This document shows, one piece after another, positions 18,270 through 28,454 of a DNA stretch of 30,118 bases. The DNA lies in assembly GCA_003427395.1 (NCBI GenBank), contig BFEA01000590.1, positions 489,341 through 519,458 of the forward strand. Direction: 5' to 3'. A program made the position numbers and the translations under genes. Each line of letters starts with the position of its first letter. The stretch's first letter is position 1. The notes under the pieces were generated by a model. It had not been told where the DNA came from. It was given only the letters and a program-made list of their open reading frames with translations, and ran no database searches. The stretch is from Chara braunii. Lineage: Eukaryota > Streptophyta > Charophyceae > Charales > Characeae.

Positions 18270-19524
18270 GGTGATGGGTGCACAACCAAGTGACAGTTCC
18301 ACTCCTCACCACTTAGACTTTCCACCCACTGACTGACTGATTGACCGACTCTCTGAAGGACCACAAAGTCTCCTCCTTCGATCCAGGCAGGTTACCACAG
18401 TCGAAGGAAGCTTTCGCCACCACTGTCACCGAAACTTTCTAGAGTGCACCTTGCACCAGCGATCAATCCCACCTGGCTTTCACTCTGGATTAGACCCTGT
18501 CAACTATGGTCACTAGCCTAACCTACTCTAAAGTCGTCACTACAGGACTTTACTGCTGATCAGGAGGCATTTAAGGAGATCCCCCATAACTCCTCAGGAA
18601 TTCTTTAACGTCGCAGTCAGGGCGACGTGATCAGCAGAGTCCTCTCAACACTTAAGACAACCGGATGCGCAGCCTACGACTCGGATTTCAGGCCTACCAT
18701 GCCACACTGCGCAGCCCGCTGGTCTGTACCGGTCCCTAGGGGTCTTGTCCCCGGGACGTGTCAGTCGCCAGACATGGCCTTTAGCCCTACTCAGCCCGTG
18801 CAGGTTTGGTCACCACAGCCCTACGACCACACGCACAGAGTACTATCACGTAGACAGAAGTGACTCAATGTAGAAAGAAGAGACGTCTCTCTTCCTCTGT
18901 CGTCGTCGTCTTCCTCTTCAGTGCTGGTTCGATGGCTACGGCCGCCCTCTTCAACTTCGCACCACGGCTCTCTTCTTCGACGTGGCAGGTCTCTCCTTCG
19001 CAGCGGCCTTCCCCAGCGGCGGCTATCTCCTTCTCGGCGCGTGGCAATTTCTTCGTCAACGGCGAACCTCCCTTCTCTCGGTGGCCTCCTTCAATGCGCG
19101 GAGCGGTCTACACCTCCAACGTGGCGATCTCCTCGCGCGGTGGCCCCTTCCTCGACAATTGCGGCGCGTGATAAAGCACAGGCGCGTGTGACTATGACGG
19201 CCGCGCGTCAACAACACGCAATAGCAACTGGCGCTCGCAGCTTTGTGTGCAATGGCGTGCGGCTAGCAGTGGAGCAAAGCGGGAAACTGGTGTGCGATTT
19301 GGCAGCGACGCACGCGGCAGTAACAGTAGCAGCGCGCAAATCAATCGGCGCGGAGCGGCAGCGGGGCGCATGCAGGGACGGCAGCGCGCAGTACAGGCGC
19401 GCGATCTCGCAATGCACGCGCGGTGCTAACGTGACGCATGGGCGGGCACCTCTCCTCCTCCTACTGACATGGCGCCCTCCTCTTCACAATGAAGACGACG
19501 GGTGATGCGGGACAGCGGGAACCA
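18270..19524 (-). other. Untranslated leader of the gypsy element
   Basis: About 1.25 kb lies between the PBS and the gag start. It is GC-rich at 18900-19440 and has no frame resembling a known protein on either strand. Long leaders occur in many plant gypsy elements. Confidence 0.6.
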
Positions 19525-19536
19525 GCTCTGATACCA
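19525..19536 (-). promoter_or_regulatory. Primer binding site for initiator-Met tRNA
   Basis: The minus strand reads TGGTATCAGAGC, the standard plant PBS complementary to the 3' end of tRNA-iMet. It lies one base after the LTR end ...TTGCA (19538) and marks where minus-strand DNA synthesis began. Confidence 0.95.
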
Positions 19537-19537
19537 G

Positions 19538-20281
19538 TGCAATCAGACTTGTCTTCTGCGACACTCAGCATGCGTGCAAACAGCTGACGATCAAACCTGG
19601 CGCACTTCGCCCACAGATAAACGTGGCCAGGAACACAGCTCAGATTCAAACTTGTCCGGATGGCTATGGCGCAGAGCGCCAAACAGAGATTCCCAACCGA
19701 TCAACTGTATCACCCAGCAACTTACTCACACACACGCACACACTCTGGATCACCCTGAATGTCCCCCACACACACTCAACACACACATCTACTAACCTCC
19801 TAACAGACAGCTATGGCTTTCATCTACCTCCTACTACTAACTGGCGGCTCTGGCCACATCTTCCTCCTCTTAGCCCACTTCCTCTCCGGGCACCTGCAGA
19901 CCTCCGTTGCACAAGATGCACAGACAGCGCTTCCGCACGGCTCACAGGCAGAATGAATGAATAGTTTGAGGCTGCCTCTTTATTTATACTTCGGACTGTC
20001 ACAGGTCTGCCCTTTGACCCTGGGCCCGGGATGTGCAAAGTCCCACATGGTACTTGTTGACTGGACAAAGTGCACCTTGGGACCGGGTACTGCTGACTGG
20101 ACTAGGTAGATCTAGGACTGCCCTTTGCTGACTGTACTAGGACTGCCCTCTGTTGACTCAGACGTGGACTGACTCTAAGACTCACAAAAGGCCACTTCCG
20201 GAAGTTCCTGAAGGTCGTGGACTTGACCTTTCGGAACTGCAGAGCTACGGCCTAAGCTACCACTAAGACCTCTAAGACTCA
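19538..20281 (-). repeat. 5' LTR, right copy
   Basis: On the minus strand it starts TGAGTCTTAGAGG and ends CTGATTGCA, with TG...CA ends. It matches 12573-13303 throughout with small indels. A TATAAATA box (minus, about 19978-19989) is the likely transcription promoter. The sequence right of 20281 (gacct) does not match the GTATC found beside the left LTR. Confidence 0.88.
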
Positions 20282-20610
20282 GACCTACTGTTCATGACCC
20301 GGCGACCGCACTATATACAACAGCTGAACATACAACTTTCAGAACACAAGTCGCGGGTCAACGGATACTGTACATGGGTAAGGGGGTGATCTAGGGCTCG
20401 AGCCCTGGGTACTGCATTTGCTACCGTAATAGCTGAAAACCATTTCAGTATCCCTACTGTAGCAAAGCCTGACAAAAAACATCTAACAAAGATGATGGGT
20501 GGTTGCAGGGGTGCTCTGACAAACATCTGATTCCCCTTGGCCCATTGAATAGAACTGCACATGCCACATGCACAGCCACAGAAAGACGATGAGAGGAGCT
20601 GGATGCATAC
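20282..20610 (-). other. Intron sequence downstream of the PK exon
   Basis: It starts with the donor GTATGC (20610 downwards) and is cut by the gypsy 5' LTR at 20281. It has no recognisable coding similarity; the next expected exon motif of pyruvate kinases is not here. Confidence 0.65.
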
Positions 20611-22056
20611 CTCACCCATTGCAGCGTCGGTAATCTCTGCACGTGTTGGAGTGCCTGTCTTTGCCAATCTGTCAAGAACCTGTGTTGCCCAGATCACAGG
20701 AACATGAGCAGCCTCACAAGCCCAAAGGATTTCCTCTTGAATCTCTGCCATCCGCTCCCACCCACACTCCGCTGCTAGGTCTCCGCGAGCAATCATAACG
20801 CCGAACGGATTGGCAGTTCTCATTGCTGTTAGCAGCATCCAGGGAAGATTGTCGAATCCCCTGTTCGTCTCGATCTTCAGCACGATCCCCTTCTTGCTCC
20901 CGGAGCGTCTATACAGTTCCCGCTGCAGTGCTGCTACATCCTCCGCGTCATTCGCAAACGAGAATCCCACCATATCCGCATTGTCTGCAATGAAGTCAAG
21001 ATCCCTTACATCCTTCTCGACCAGGCCCTTCAGTTTCAACTTGGTCTTCGGGAGATTGATGCCTTTATCAGCTCGGAGCTTAGTTCCCTTGGCATCTGCA
21101 TTTTCGATCTTTACGACAATCCTATCGTGATCAATTTCCTCTATTATCCCTTTGATCCGACCGTCATCCAGTAAGATGGGATGCCCCCTCTCCGCACAGT
21201 CAAAGACCTCCTCCACGGGACATGCTATCTGCCCTGGTCTCTTCAGTTCCTTGGTAACGGCGCAGCGAACCTCGGGAAAACCGGGACTCAAGTCTCGCGT
21301 CAGAATGAGTATGTCACCTTTCATAACAACGATTGGATTGTCTGCAGTCTTGAGCTGTTGCACTATAGCCGTCTGAAGCACTCTTCTCCTGTGACCCAGA
21401 TCGCTCTCTTGCGTCTGTCCCTTATCCCCAACACAACGCTGGTCCCCACCACATGATGTTAACGCTGATGATGTTGACAGCAGGTTTGACGAGGCGATGC
21501 CATCATCGCCTTCCCGGGCAAGCAATCTAATTTCCGAGCCCGACTCCAGGATTGTCCTCCTCTGACATTGCAGAAAGCACCCCCCTGTCCGAGCGGAACG
21601 TGCTCCATCAACGTTACCGTCACGGTCAACTTCAACGACTGTGAGTATGCGGATCTTCCCTCGAGCATCCTGCACCTCCAGCACGTCTCCAATCTGCAAC
21701 ATGCTGGGAAAGTCTTCAGGGAGAACAGGAACACAGGCATCACATGGTTTGCCGCGTGGCACGGAGACCTTTGGTGGGGCCAACCAGATAGTTGCTGGAG
21801 CGATTTTCTTCCCAAGGGCATCTTCTTTGGGTCCGAAACTAACCACACGTGGGCCTGGGCTAAGGGGTCCGGTCCTGAGCTTTGCACCTCCCAGGTCCAT
21901 CAGGATCTTGCACGACTTCTTTAGCTCGCGACTCTTCTCACGCACGTTGTCGGCAATCTTTTTCCACACTGTGTCATCATCGTATGCGCAGTTCACGCGT
22001 GCGACATTCATCCCGCTCTTCAGCAGGTCGGTGATCAATTCAGTGTCATCCTGTGC
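20611..22056 (-). CDS. Pyruvate-kinase-like protein, internal exon (partial gene)
   Basis: A stop-free exon of 1446 bp (482 codons, phase 0 at both ends) encodes most of a pyruvate-kinase barrel. Pyruvate kinases transfer phosphate from phosphoenolpyruvate to ADP in glycolysis. Visible in order are SGMNVARVNCAYDD (the Arg/Asn of the active site, with Cys for the usual Ser), MDLGGAKLRTG, a long insert in the B domain (about 160 residues, ALGKKIAPATIWLAPP onward), IVLKIETNRGFDNLP with the catalytic Lys, ARGDLAAECG with the metal-binding Asp, and WATQVLDRLAKTGTPTRAE. The sequence best fits the plant/bacterial divergent PK-like family (such as Arabidopsis AT3G49160) rather than canonical PK. I took GAG|GTATGC (20611/20610) as donor because family members continue AAMGERAE. 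The acceptor is ...GATCCAG|GCACAG (22056), or six bases later. N-terminal and C-terminal exons are not visible, and the gypsy element lies downstream. Catalytic activity is not proven. Confidence 0.88.
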
Positions 22057-23860
22057 CTGGATCGGAGAATACCACACATGGAATAATATCCAGCACTCGC
22101 TCGATTATTGTCAGACAGATGTAGCCTTATGATGAACGAGTTGTTACAATCAGACTTGTCCTCTCATGTTCCCAATATCATACCCTTCAAATCCCACACA
22201 TCTGATTCAAATTATGTTGAAGGAAAAAAACACAGCATTCTCAAGACACGCATCTGTTGTGGATTCATTGCTGAAACGACAAACTTATGCCTTTCCCTGC
22301 TTTGAATTTATTCCAAATTCCCTTTTTGATTGAGATGGGAGGGGTTTGTTTTTTCCGAATACACTGTCCGAAGGGAGCAAGAAAACAAAGCATTGGCGGC
22401 TTCCCCAGCCTTAGGGTCCAAAGTACAGGTCTCAAAAGTTTCCTCGAATTTGTTCTTTGAACTTCTTTCTGTTTTGACAGGAAGTAAAATTCGCGGCACT
22501 CAGGAAAATAGGAGGTGCAGAGTCGTGATCTGGGGACGTTAGCGCTGCATGGGTAAGTGCTCACGCGATCGCGAAACACAGCGGCAGACAAAGAAACGGA
22601 GGGGCAACCAACATCAACGCACATGGTTGTACCGTCCCGCAAGACCAAAGCGGCGCGAAGGCAATGGCAAAGCAAGTGTGGGTGTGGTAAGGGAGGAGCA
22701 ATAGGCAGAGGGTGAGGAGGAGGAAGAGGAGGAGGAGGGAGAGGAGACAGCAGGTCGAGGTGTCATTATACCTCAAGAGAGCCCTGAACAGAGGTATCCT
22801 ATCCCAAGGTGCCTAAAGGAGAACGCGTGACTTAGGAGATGATCATGTCACTGGTGAGGAGCATGGATGAGGCCGTGAGGTAAATATACCAGAACTTCTC
22901 ATCTTCCCTTTCTTGTCCTAAGGAAAACACACACACACATACACACACAGAGGAAGGGCCAAGAATTCGCAACACCAGAGAGGGAACTGGATCGAGTATC
23001 AACACAGCACCAAAACAAAAACAATCATCGACTAAGGGCCTTGCTCCACCCACATGCAAGAAAAGACAAATGTTATGGTGAGTACCTTTGCATGTTCTAC
23101 TAGAAGATGCATTCTCATTTCCCACATTTGGTCAGTAGTGGAGGGAGGCTCAGAGCCTACTTGAACACTGAGACAAGGATTCAACAAAAGAGAATTCCAC
23201 CCTACGTTGTCTATCATTGGACCGCCACTTTGTTCGATGGAATGTCCCGATGCTATTTTCCTAATTTAGCAGGTCAAGGAAAAGCGAAAACAAAAGTTGT
23301 TTCCCCCAAGGTCCTGGACTCGGTCTTTTCGTTTCTTGCTCCCTGCAGTGCCAGTCGGTTGCGAGCCTGAAAAAGCAGAGAGAGTTTTTCAGCAATTTCA
23401 AACCCGCCACCAGACCTGCGGAGCCCCATTCAGCGAAGCCCAGGCAGGAAAGAAAGTGAGGGGAAGGGAGGCACACAAGACGCCCACACAGGAGGAACTC
23501 AAGGCACCTCCCACACCAACTCTCCTGAACAGCATGCATATCAATGGTAACCTGAATTGAAGCGGATTCAACAAAGCAATAATCATGCCAGAGCAAAAGC
23601 AGACAACGTTCAAGTCCCTTGATGACTCCCATCCGTCTTATAGATCTAAGCGGGAAGAGCGGCCAGGACAACGCTGGCCGGAGCCGGGGCGAGGTTGCAG
23701 TACCCTGTACCCTGTGCATGTTGGGGGTGTGAGGCCTAGTAGAGAGCTTGCACTGTGAACACATGGCTGCACAGGCGGGGTTTCCTTTTTGGTCTGTTGG
23801 GTAGCACTTGGGTATCTTGGTATTCGACATTTTTCCTGTAGACTTCCTAAACTACTCAGA
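22057..23860. other. Unrecognised sequence upstream of the PK exon
   Basis: This is probably intron of the PK-like gene, since the protein lacks its N-terminus. I could not find a further exon. A short CA repeat lies at 22928-22947. Several open frames of 60-190 codons on both strands lack recognisable motifs. Confidence 0.4.
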
Positions 23861-23861
23861 T

Positions 23862-24028
23862 AGTTCCTAAAAGCTCTATATGTTTTCCTAAAAGCTCCAT
23901 ATCTCTTCCTAAAAGCTCGATATGTTTTCCTAAAAGCTCCATATGTCTTCCTAAACACTCTATATGTTTTCCTAAAAGCTCTATATGTTTTCCTAATAGC
24001 TCTATATGTTTTCCTAAAAGCTCTATAT
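23862..24028. repeat. 21-bp minisatellite, about eight copies
   Basis: Units of gttttcctaaaagctctatat with few changes. Because 21 is divisible by three, the minus strand stays open and would encode heptads like AFRKTYR and, in another frame, LLGKHIE. I see no start or conserved context to support a real protein. Confidence 0.92.
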
Positions 24029-24030
24029 CC

Positions 24031-24540
24031 GGGTAATGGCCTCGGTGCCTCAATGATTTGTAAACACTTCATAAGGGACGCTGGGTACGTATCCGAGCGT
24101 GTGCTGCTCCCCAGGAATAGATTGGACCAATGCTTTCAAAGAAAAAAAGAGGTCCCGTTGAGGCTTAAGCCACCAGTCCACCCGGCCCTGGAGGCACTGC
24201 ATTGCGTGCCAAGCTTTTCCGTACCGCCAGCGGCGCACTTCTTTCCTTTTTTCGCTGGCGCTGCCAGGCATGTTCTTAGCCAAAGCTGGGTAATGGTGCC
24301 GGTGCCTCAATGATTTGTAAACACTTCATAAGGGACGATTGGTTCGGCTCCCAGCATGTGCTGCTCCCCAGGAATAGATTCGGGAAATGTTTACAAGATA
24401 AAAAAAGGTCCCGTTGAGGCTTAAACCACCAGTACACCCGGGTGTGGAGGCACTACACACTGTGCCAACCTTTCTGAACAGCCAGCGGCACAGTTATTTT
24501 CTTTCTTGGCTGGTGCCACCAGGCATTGTGGTTGGGCAGG
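24031..24540. repeat. Tandem duplication, 257-bp unit
   Basis: The unit beginning gggtaatgg at 24031 is repeated from 24288 at roughly 80% similarity. Shared blocks include gcctcaatgatttgtaaacac, ctgctccccaggaatagatt and the ggtcccgttgaggctta region. Each unit holds a GCCAGCG...CGCTGGC-type hairpin. Diverged relatives appear at 25700-25870 and about 26745-26900. Confidence 0.88.
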
Positions 24541-25690
24541 CCTGAGGCACAAAATTTTCGGAGTAGCTGAATAACAAATCTCCACGAGGCTGGGGCCGTG
24601 TGCTAGCAGTTTAAAGGGGGGGAGGGGAAAGCATGGGAAGTGATTCAGTAGGGAAGGCTGTTCGTTTGGCTGCACAGGATGCGACCTATTTCATCTGAGG
24701 TGTTTGACGGACTGAGGAGCGCGTTCATGCCCCATGTTTACGGTTCTTGGTGGGGCTTGGTCAGACCGTGGGATTCGGTGGCACTCTTCATGGGGCGGCT
24801 GGGTATTCTGACAAATGTGTTTCGGGCCCTGCAGCTGCCTTCCTTCCCCTGGCCCCGGATGCTATCTGGTCAGCACAGCTTGTTCTTTTAATTGTTATAA
24901 TTTGCTTGCCAATGATGACAAACCGGACTGCCACCCCCCCAGAATAGATGGGGGCTGTGTGTTGTTGTGGAAAAAAAAAGGAGGAATAAAGAAACCCCCC
25001 CTTTCTTGCCACCAATCAATCAACACGACAACGATAGTAGCAGTTCTTAGCGCTTGCTGGTCTCTCTTCAAGCATCTATGGCCATCTACTCTATCCGCTA
25101 CCCTAGGCTATACTACACCGTACACCACGCCGCAGAGTCCTGTTCCGCTACCCCCGTTGTCCACTTGACAAACTTGTCATGCTGGAGCTTCTTCTTCACC
25201 TCCACCTACCATCCCGTCCTCTCCTACTGCCCTCATCCTCCTCAACGATCTCCTTCCTATCACCGTCTCCACACCTCAGTCCCGCACAGCTATGGCGCTC
25301 ACCTCTTCCCTGGCGCCATGCAGTTATGGCACTGGTCAGTGGTTACCTCTTTTCTCCGTGCTCCACAGCTATGGCGCTGGCCCATCCTCACCATGCTGGC
25401 CTCTTCCAGGAGCAGAGCCATTGACTCCACTCTCCAGCAGCCTGGTGGCATCCTCTGTCTCAGTAACATCTTGGCCTGCCTGGCCTTGATCTGGTCTCAT
25501 TGAGCTGGTAGGTACTGCCTTCTGGAGTCTTTCGGGGTCAGTCACACCCTACCGGGCCCAGACAGAACTACTGGATCCTTTCTCGGCCCAACAGGTCTGA
25601 GCCCCATTTGACCCATACCCAGGGCCTAGCATCACTGCGCTTGCTGCCCTGAGGGTCATGGGGCCTTGAGGAGGCAAAACCGCTCCCGAG
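24541..25690. other. Unrecognised sequence
   Basis: No gene is supported. A short string cagctatggcgct recurs near 25287, 25330 and 25367. Frames of up to 149 codons overlap one another and show no motif. Confidence 0.3.
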
Positions 25691-25699
25691 ATGATCCTG

Positions 25700-25870
25700 G
25701 ATGCAGGAAGGATGCTAGGAAAAAAGTTTAAACCACCAGTACTTCCGACGCAATTTTCCCCGGGGCAGAAACACCCTGTGCGCCAAAGAAAAACGAACCA
25801 GCGTTGGCCTCCTTTTGGCTGGCGCCGCCAGCCATTTTGCTATGGAGGCCGAGCCCCGAAAGTTGCAGCT
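25700..25870. repeat. Diverged copy of the 24031-24540 repeat
   Basis: It shares aagtttaaaccaccagtac, ctgtgcgccaa and the hairpin ggctggcgccgccagcc (about 25817-25833) with the tandem pair. A further faint copy (ctccccagaatgga ... ctaaggctacaccaccatcca) lies near 26745-26900. Confidence 0.6.
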
Positions 25871-26990
25871 GCATGCAAGTGGCATATTTTATTATTTGGC
25901 CAGGAAACGAGTAATGAGTAGCGTAGGACCGGAATGATTAGGACTGGGAGGGTGAACGGAGAACGACAAGGGAGGAAAATTTCAGACCTAGCAGTGGGCA
26001 GAGGAACCAATCTCACTCAGGGTTGCGAGGGATAGTCCCAAACAGCCACACCTGCAGGAGGTAGATCTCTGTACTCACAATTTAGTACTTTAATTCATTT
26101 GTAATTCAATGTTGGCATTCCTCATTCTCGAGATTACACTGGGCAATACAGGTTGATTGCCGTTCATGCATGGAGCACCCAGGCAAACAAAGCATGTACC
26201 GGCATGTCACTCACGTGCCAGGGGCGAGCAGTGGTGTGCAGAGGGCCTAAGTTCCAAAACACTGAAAAAGAAATACCGTTATTTAAACTTATTTTTGCTT
26301 TCTTTGCGCATCCGGAACTGCCGCTGCGACCAAACTGCATTTAGTGTTTTCTTTTTGCCTATTGGGAACTCAAACTTCAAACCTTGACAGCGTTACAGTT
26401 TTTTGCATACGGTGGAAAGACTGGCACAACTAAGAAGCAGGGTGGAGAAGGCAGAGATCCCAGCCAGCAGATGAACAGGATCCATCACAGGCCACGTAAT
26501 ATTGAAGGGCAGATTCAGAGATTGCATCCTCCGTAGCTTCGTTTACCTTTCTTGCACTTTATCATTTATCTGACAGGTTCATGCAGTGGACCTGAGAGGA
26601 AAGGTGGAAGTAAGGCAAGCTGACAGTCAATCCTCCACGGTGCTGGAGTAATCAATGCTGGTCAGGGTTTCTTCGGCCAGACGGAAGGAAGCGTGCGTTT
26701 CATGATGTAATATTTTATTCTGACTTGGCAGTGGAATAGGAACCGAAGTCATGCTCCCCAGAATGGAATGGGCCATAAGGACCTGTTTTATGTATAGAAA
26801 AACTTCAAAAAAGGAAAAAAGAAAGAAAGAAAAAAAAAAGAGTCTTCAGGAAAATAAAATCTTCCCACTAAGGCTACACCACCATCCAACTCCTACACCC
26901 CCTCCATCAAGACTTGTCACTAAAGAAGCACCATCTCTTCAGCAGCCTGCCCTCCTACCATCCTGATGGCTTTCTCTATTAGGCAAGCTA
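25871..26990. other. Unrecognised sequence
   Basis: No gene or RNA is recognised apart from the faint repeat relative at 26745-26900. An A-rich stretch lies at 26808-26840. Confidence 0.3.
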
Positions 26991-27056
26991 TCGTCATGCA
27001 GTCCCGCTGTCCCTTACCCAGACTTCTCTATCAGCCCTCAAACTCCCGTCAGCCAT

Positions 27057-27265
27057 GGGTTACAGGGGGCGGGGCCCTCCCTATAACCGGCCAGCATGTT
27101 CTGGGCCTCAGCCATCCACCGGCCACTGGAAGTGTCTGCTTTATCAGCAAGCCACTTCCCCAGATCTGCGTACAAGGCCTTGAGCTCCTGCCTGCTGCAG
27201 GCTACAGGGAGGCGGCACCGACCAGCATCGTTCTGGCCTCAGCCGGCAACAGGCTATTGAAAGGT
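27057..27265. repeat. Imperfect tandem duplication, about 140-bp spacing
   Basis: The block gttacagggggcgg...ccagcatgttctgggcctcagcc (from 27057) recurs from 27199 as ggctacagggaggcggcaccgaccagcatcgttctggcctcagcc. It lies upstream of the right-hand retrotransposon. Confidence 0.7.
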
Positions 27266-27443
27266 ACAGGTGACACATGACTTACCACTTCTAAAGAGAA
27301 CGCTGGCCCTCCCAACCAGAGCTCTCAGGAGGCATTACATCTATCCAACTACTCCGCTTGCCTCAGTTAGCCTACCAGTAGGCAATGAAGAGGGAACAAA
27401 CAGCAACCTCTTCCCGATCCAAAAATCCTAACTTGTACGGCCT

Positions 27444-27743
27444 TGTGACACTTACTGTCAACGGTTGCCCCCCAAACAAGGGGAAGTAAGCTGAGGCAGT
27501 CGCTCGAAACCTTCCCCTCAGATTGGAGAAGCTTCCATGCTTCATCATCCTACAACAAGGTACATGTCAAGGCCATACAACCAACCACAAATCACTTCAA
27601 GGCAGGAAGGAAATAGGAGGGCCAACGGAACCTCCCCCGCCTTCCATGACTTTTAGGAAAATTACTCAGACTTCCGCTGCATATATGCTCATCCTACATT
27701 GGTTGATCTTTGGTTCTGCCCATACTCATTGAAGTATGCAACA
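27444..27743 (+). repeat. 5' LTR (3' part) of the right-hand retrotransposon
   Basis: The end is placed by the PBS: ...gtatgcaaca (27743), four bases before TGGTATCGG. The start is uncertain; 27444 (tgtgacactt) is one candidate with a TG start, but the other LTR is outside the window. A TATA-like gcatatatgc lies at about 27680. Confidence 0.45.
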
Positions 27744-27747
27744 GTTT

Positions 27748-27762
27748 TGGTATCGGAGCAGA
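27748..27762 (+). promoter_or_regulatory. Primer binding site, variant iMet type
   Basis: TGGTATCGGAGCAGA differs from the common plant TGGTATCAGAGC by one base. It lies just 3' of the presumed LTR end and about 700 bp upstream of gag. Confidence 0.8.
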
Positions 27763-27785
27763 CCAATAACGGATCTGCTCACCAG

Positions 27786-28443
27786 GTAAGTCCGTTTAGA
27801 ATTAGATTAGTTTGTTTGATCTTCTAAATCGGCGCTGAATTACTATCGAGTTCAAAGGTGCAAATTTTTTTTTTTTTCTTCCAGTATTCTATTTAGTTCA
27901 GCATTTCCGTTCAATTCGGTATTCGGACTTATAATTCGGATTTCTGTTTTCTTCCGGTATGCTGCTATTTGAGTTCTGATTGAGTAATACTAATCCNATA
28001 NTTGATTAAGTTTCGGATTTCTGATGTTACACGAATTAGGGTTGAATCAGTATCATGTTGAAATTCGGCGTTTCTGATGTCCATTCAGAATTCCGTTTTC
28101 GGCATTTTTGTTGTAAATCCTATATTTCGTTGTCTTTTGGATTTCCGTTGTCTTTCAGTATTGGAAATTAGGGTTACGAAAATCATTGGATTTTAGATCA
28201 ACTTGGGGAAATTCGAACGTTTTGGGACCGTAAATCCGGAAATTTCACCGAAACGCGGAACATTAGGGTTGGGACCGGAATTTTCGCGAATTTTTTTTTC
28301 GTTCTCCTTGTTTGAGAAATTCCGAAAATAGGTTTAGGCTTTTAAAAATCGGATTTTGACCGTGGAAATTCCCGAAAATTCGCGGTTTTGAAAATTCGAG
28401 CGTTTTTTTTCTGTGAACACCGGCACCTCTCAAGTACCGCATC
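27786..28443 (+). promoter_or_regulatory. Probable 5'-UTR intron in the retrotransposon leader
   Basis: The leader carries a perfect donor CAG|GTAAGT (27783-27791) and, before the gag ATG, a T-run followed by candidate acceptors at about 28432, 28443 and 28449. The body is T-rich with many ttcgg/ttccg strings, several upstream ATGs that splicing would remove, and three TTAGGGTT boxes (28036-28043, 28168-28175, 28263-28270). These are traits of plant 5'-UTR introns. Splicing itself is inferred. Confidence 0.5.
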
Positions 28444-28454
28444 AGTTCAGACTG

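Larger units (their letters stand above)
12573..20281 (-). mobile_element. Ty3/gypsy LTR retrotransposon, degraded
   Basis: On the minus strand the order is LTR, PBS, gag, protease, RT, RNase H, start of integrase, LTR: the gypsy order. It is about 7.7 kb including a 993-bp inserted transposon. The two LTRs differ at an estimated 6-8% of positions, so it is old. Lesions are an inverted gag segment (17333-18088), a hAT-like insertion (14490-15482), stops at 15591 and 13969, frameshifts in gag, and loss of nearly all integrase. It cannot be autonomous. It lies immediately downstream of the pyruvate-kinase-like exon. Confidence 0.9.

Noticed and set aside
19247-19505. Ala/Arg-rich frames at 18860-19505
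   Set aside because: They lie in the GC-rich leader of the gypsy element, overlap on both strands and match no family.
21460-21500. CTGATGA strings at 21465, 6213 and 29107
   Set aside because: No stem II plus GAAA follows any of them; 21465 lies in the PK-like exon and 29107 in gag coding sequence.
23862-24028. CRISPR-like array
   Set aside because: The repeats are directly contiguous with no unique spacers; the context is eukaryotic.
23638-24072. 144-residue frame with RAFRKTY heptads
   Set aside because: It arises from the 21-bp minisatellite and runs into unrelated sequence at both ends.
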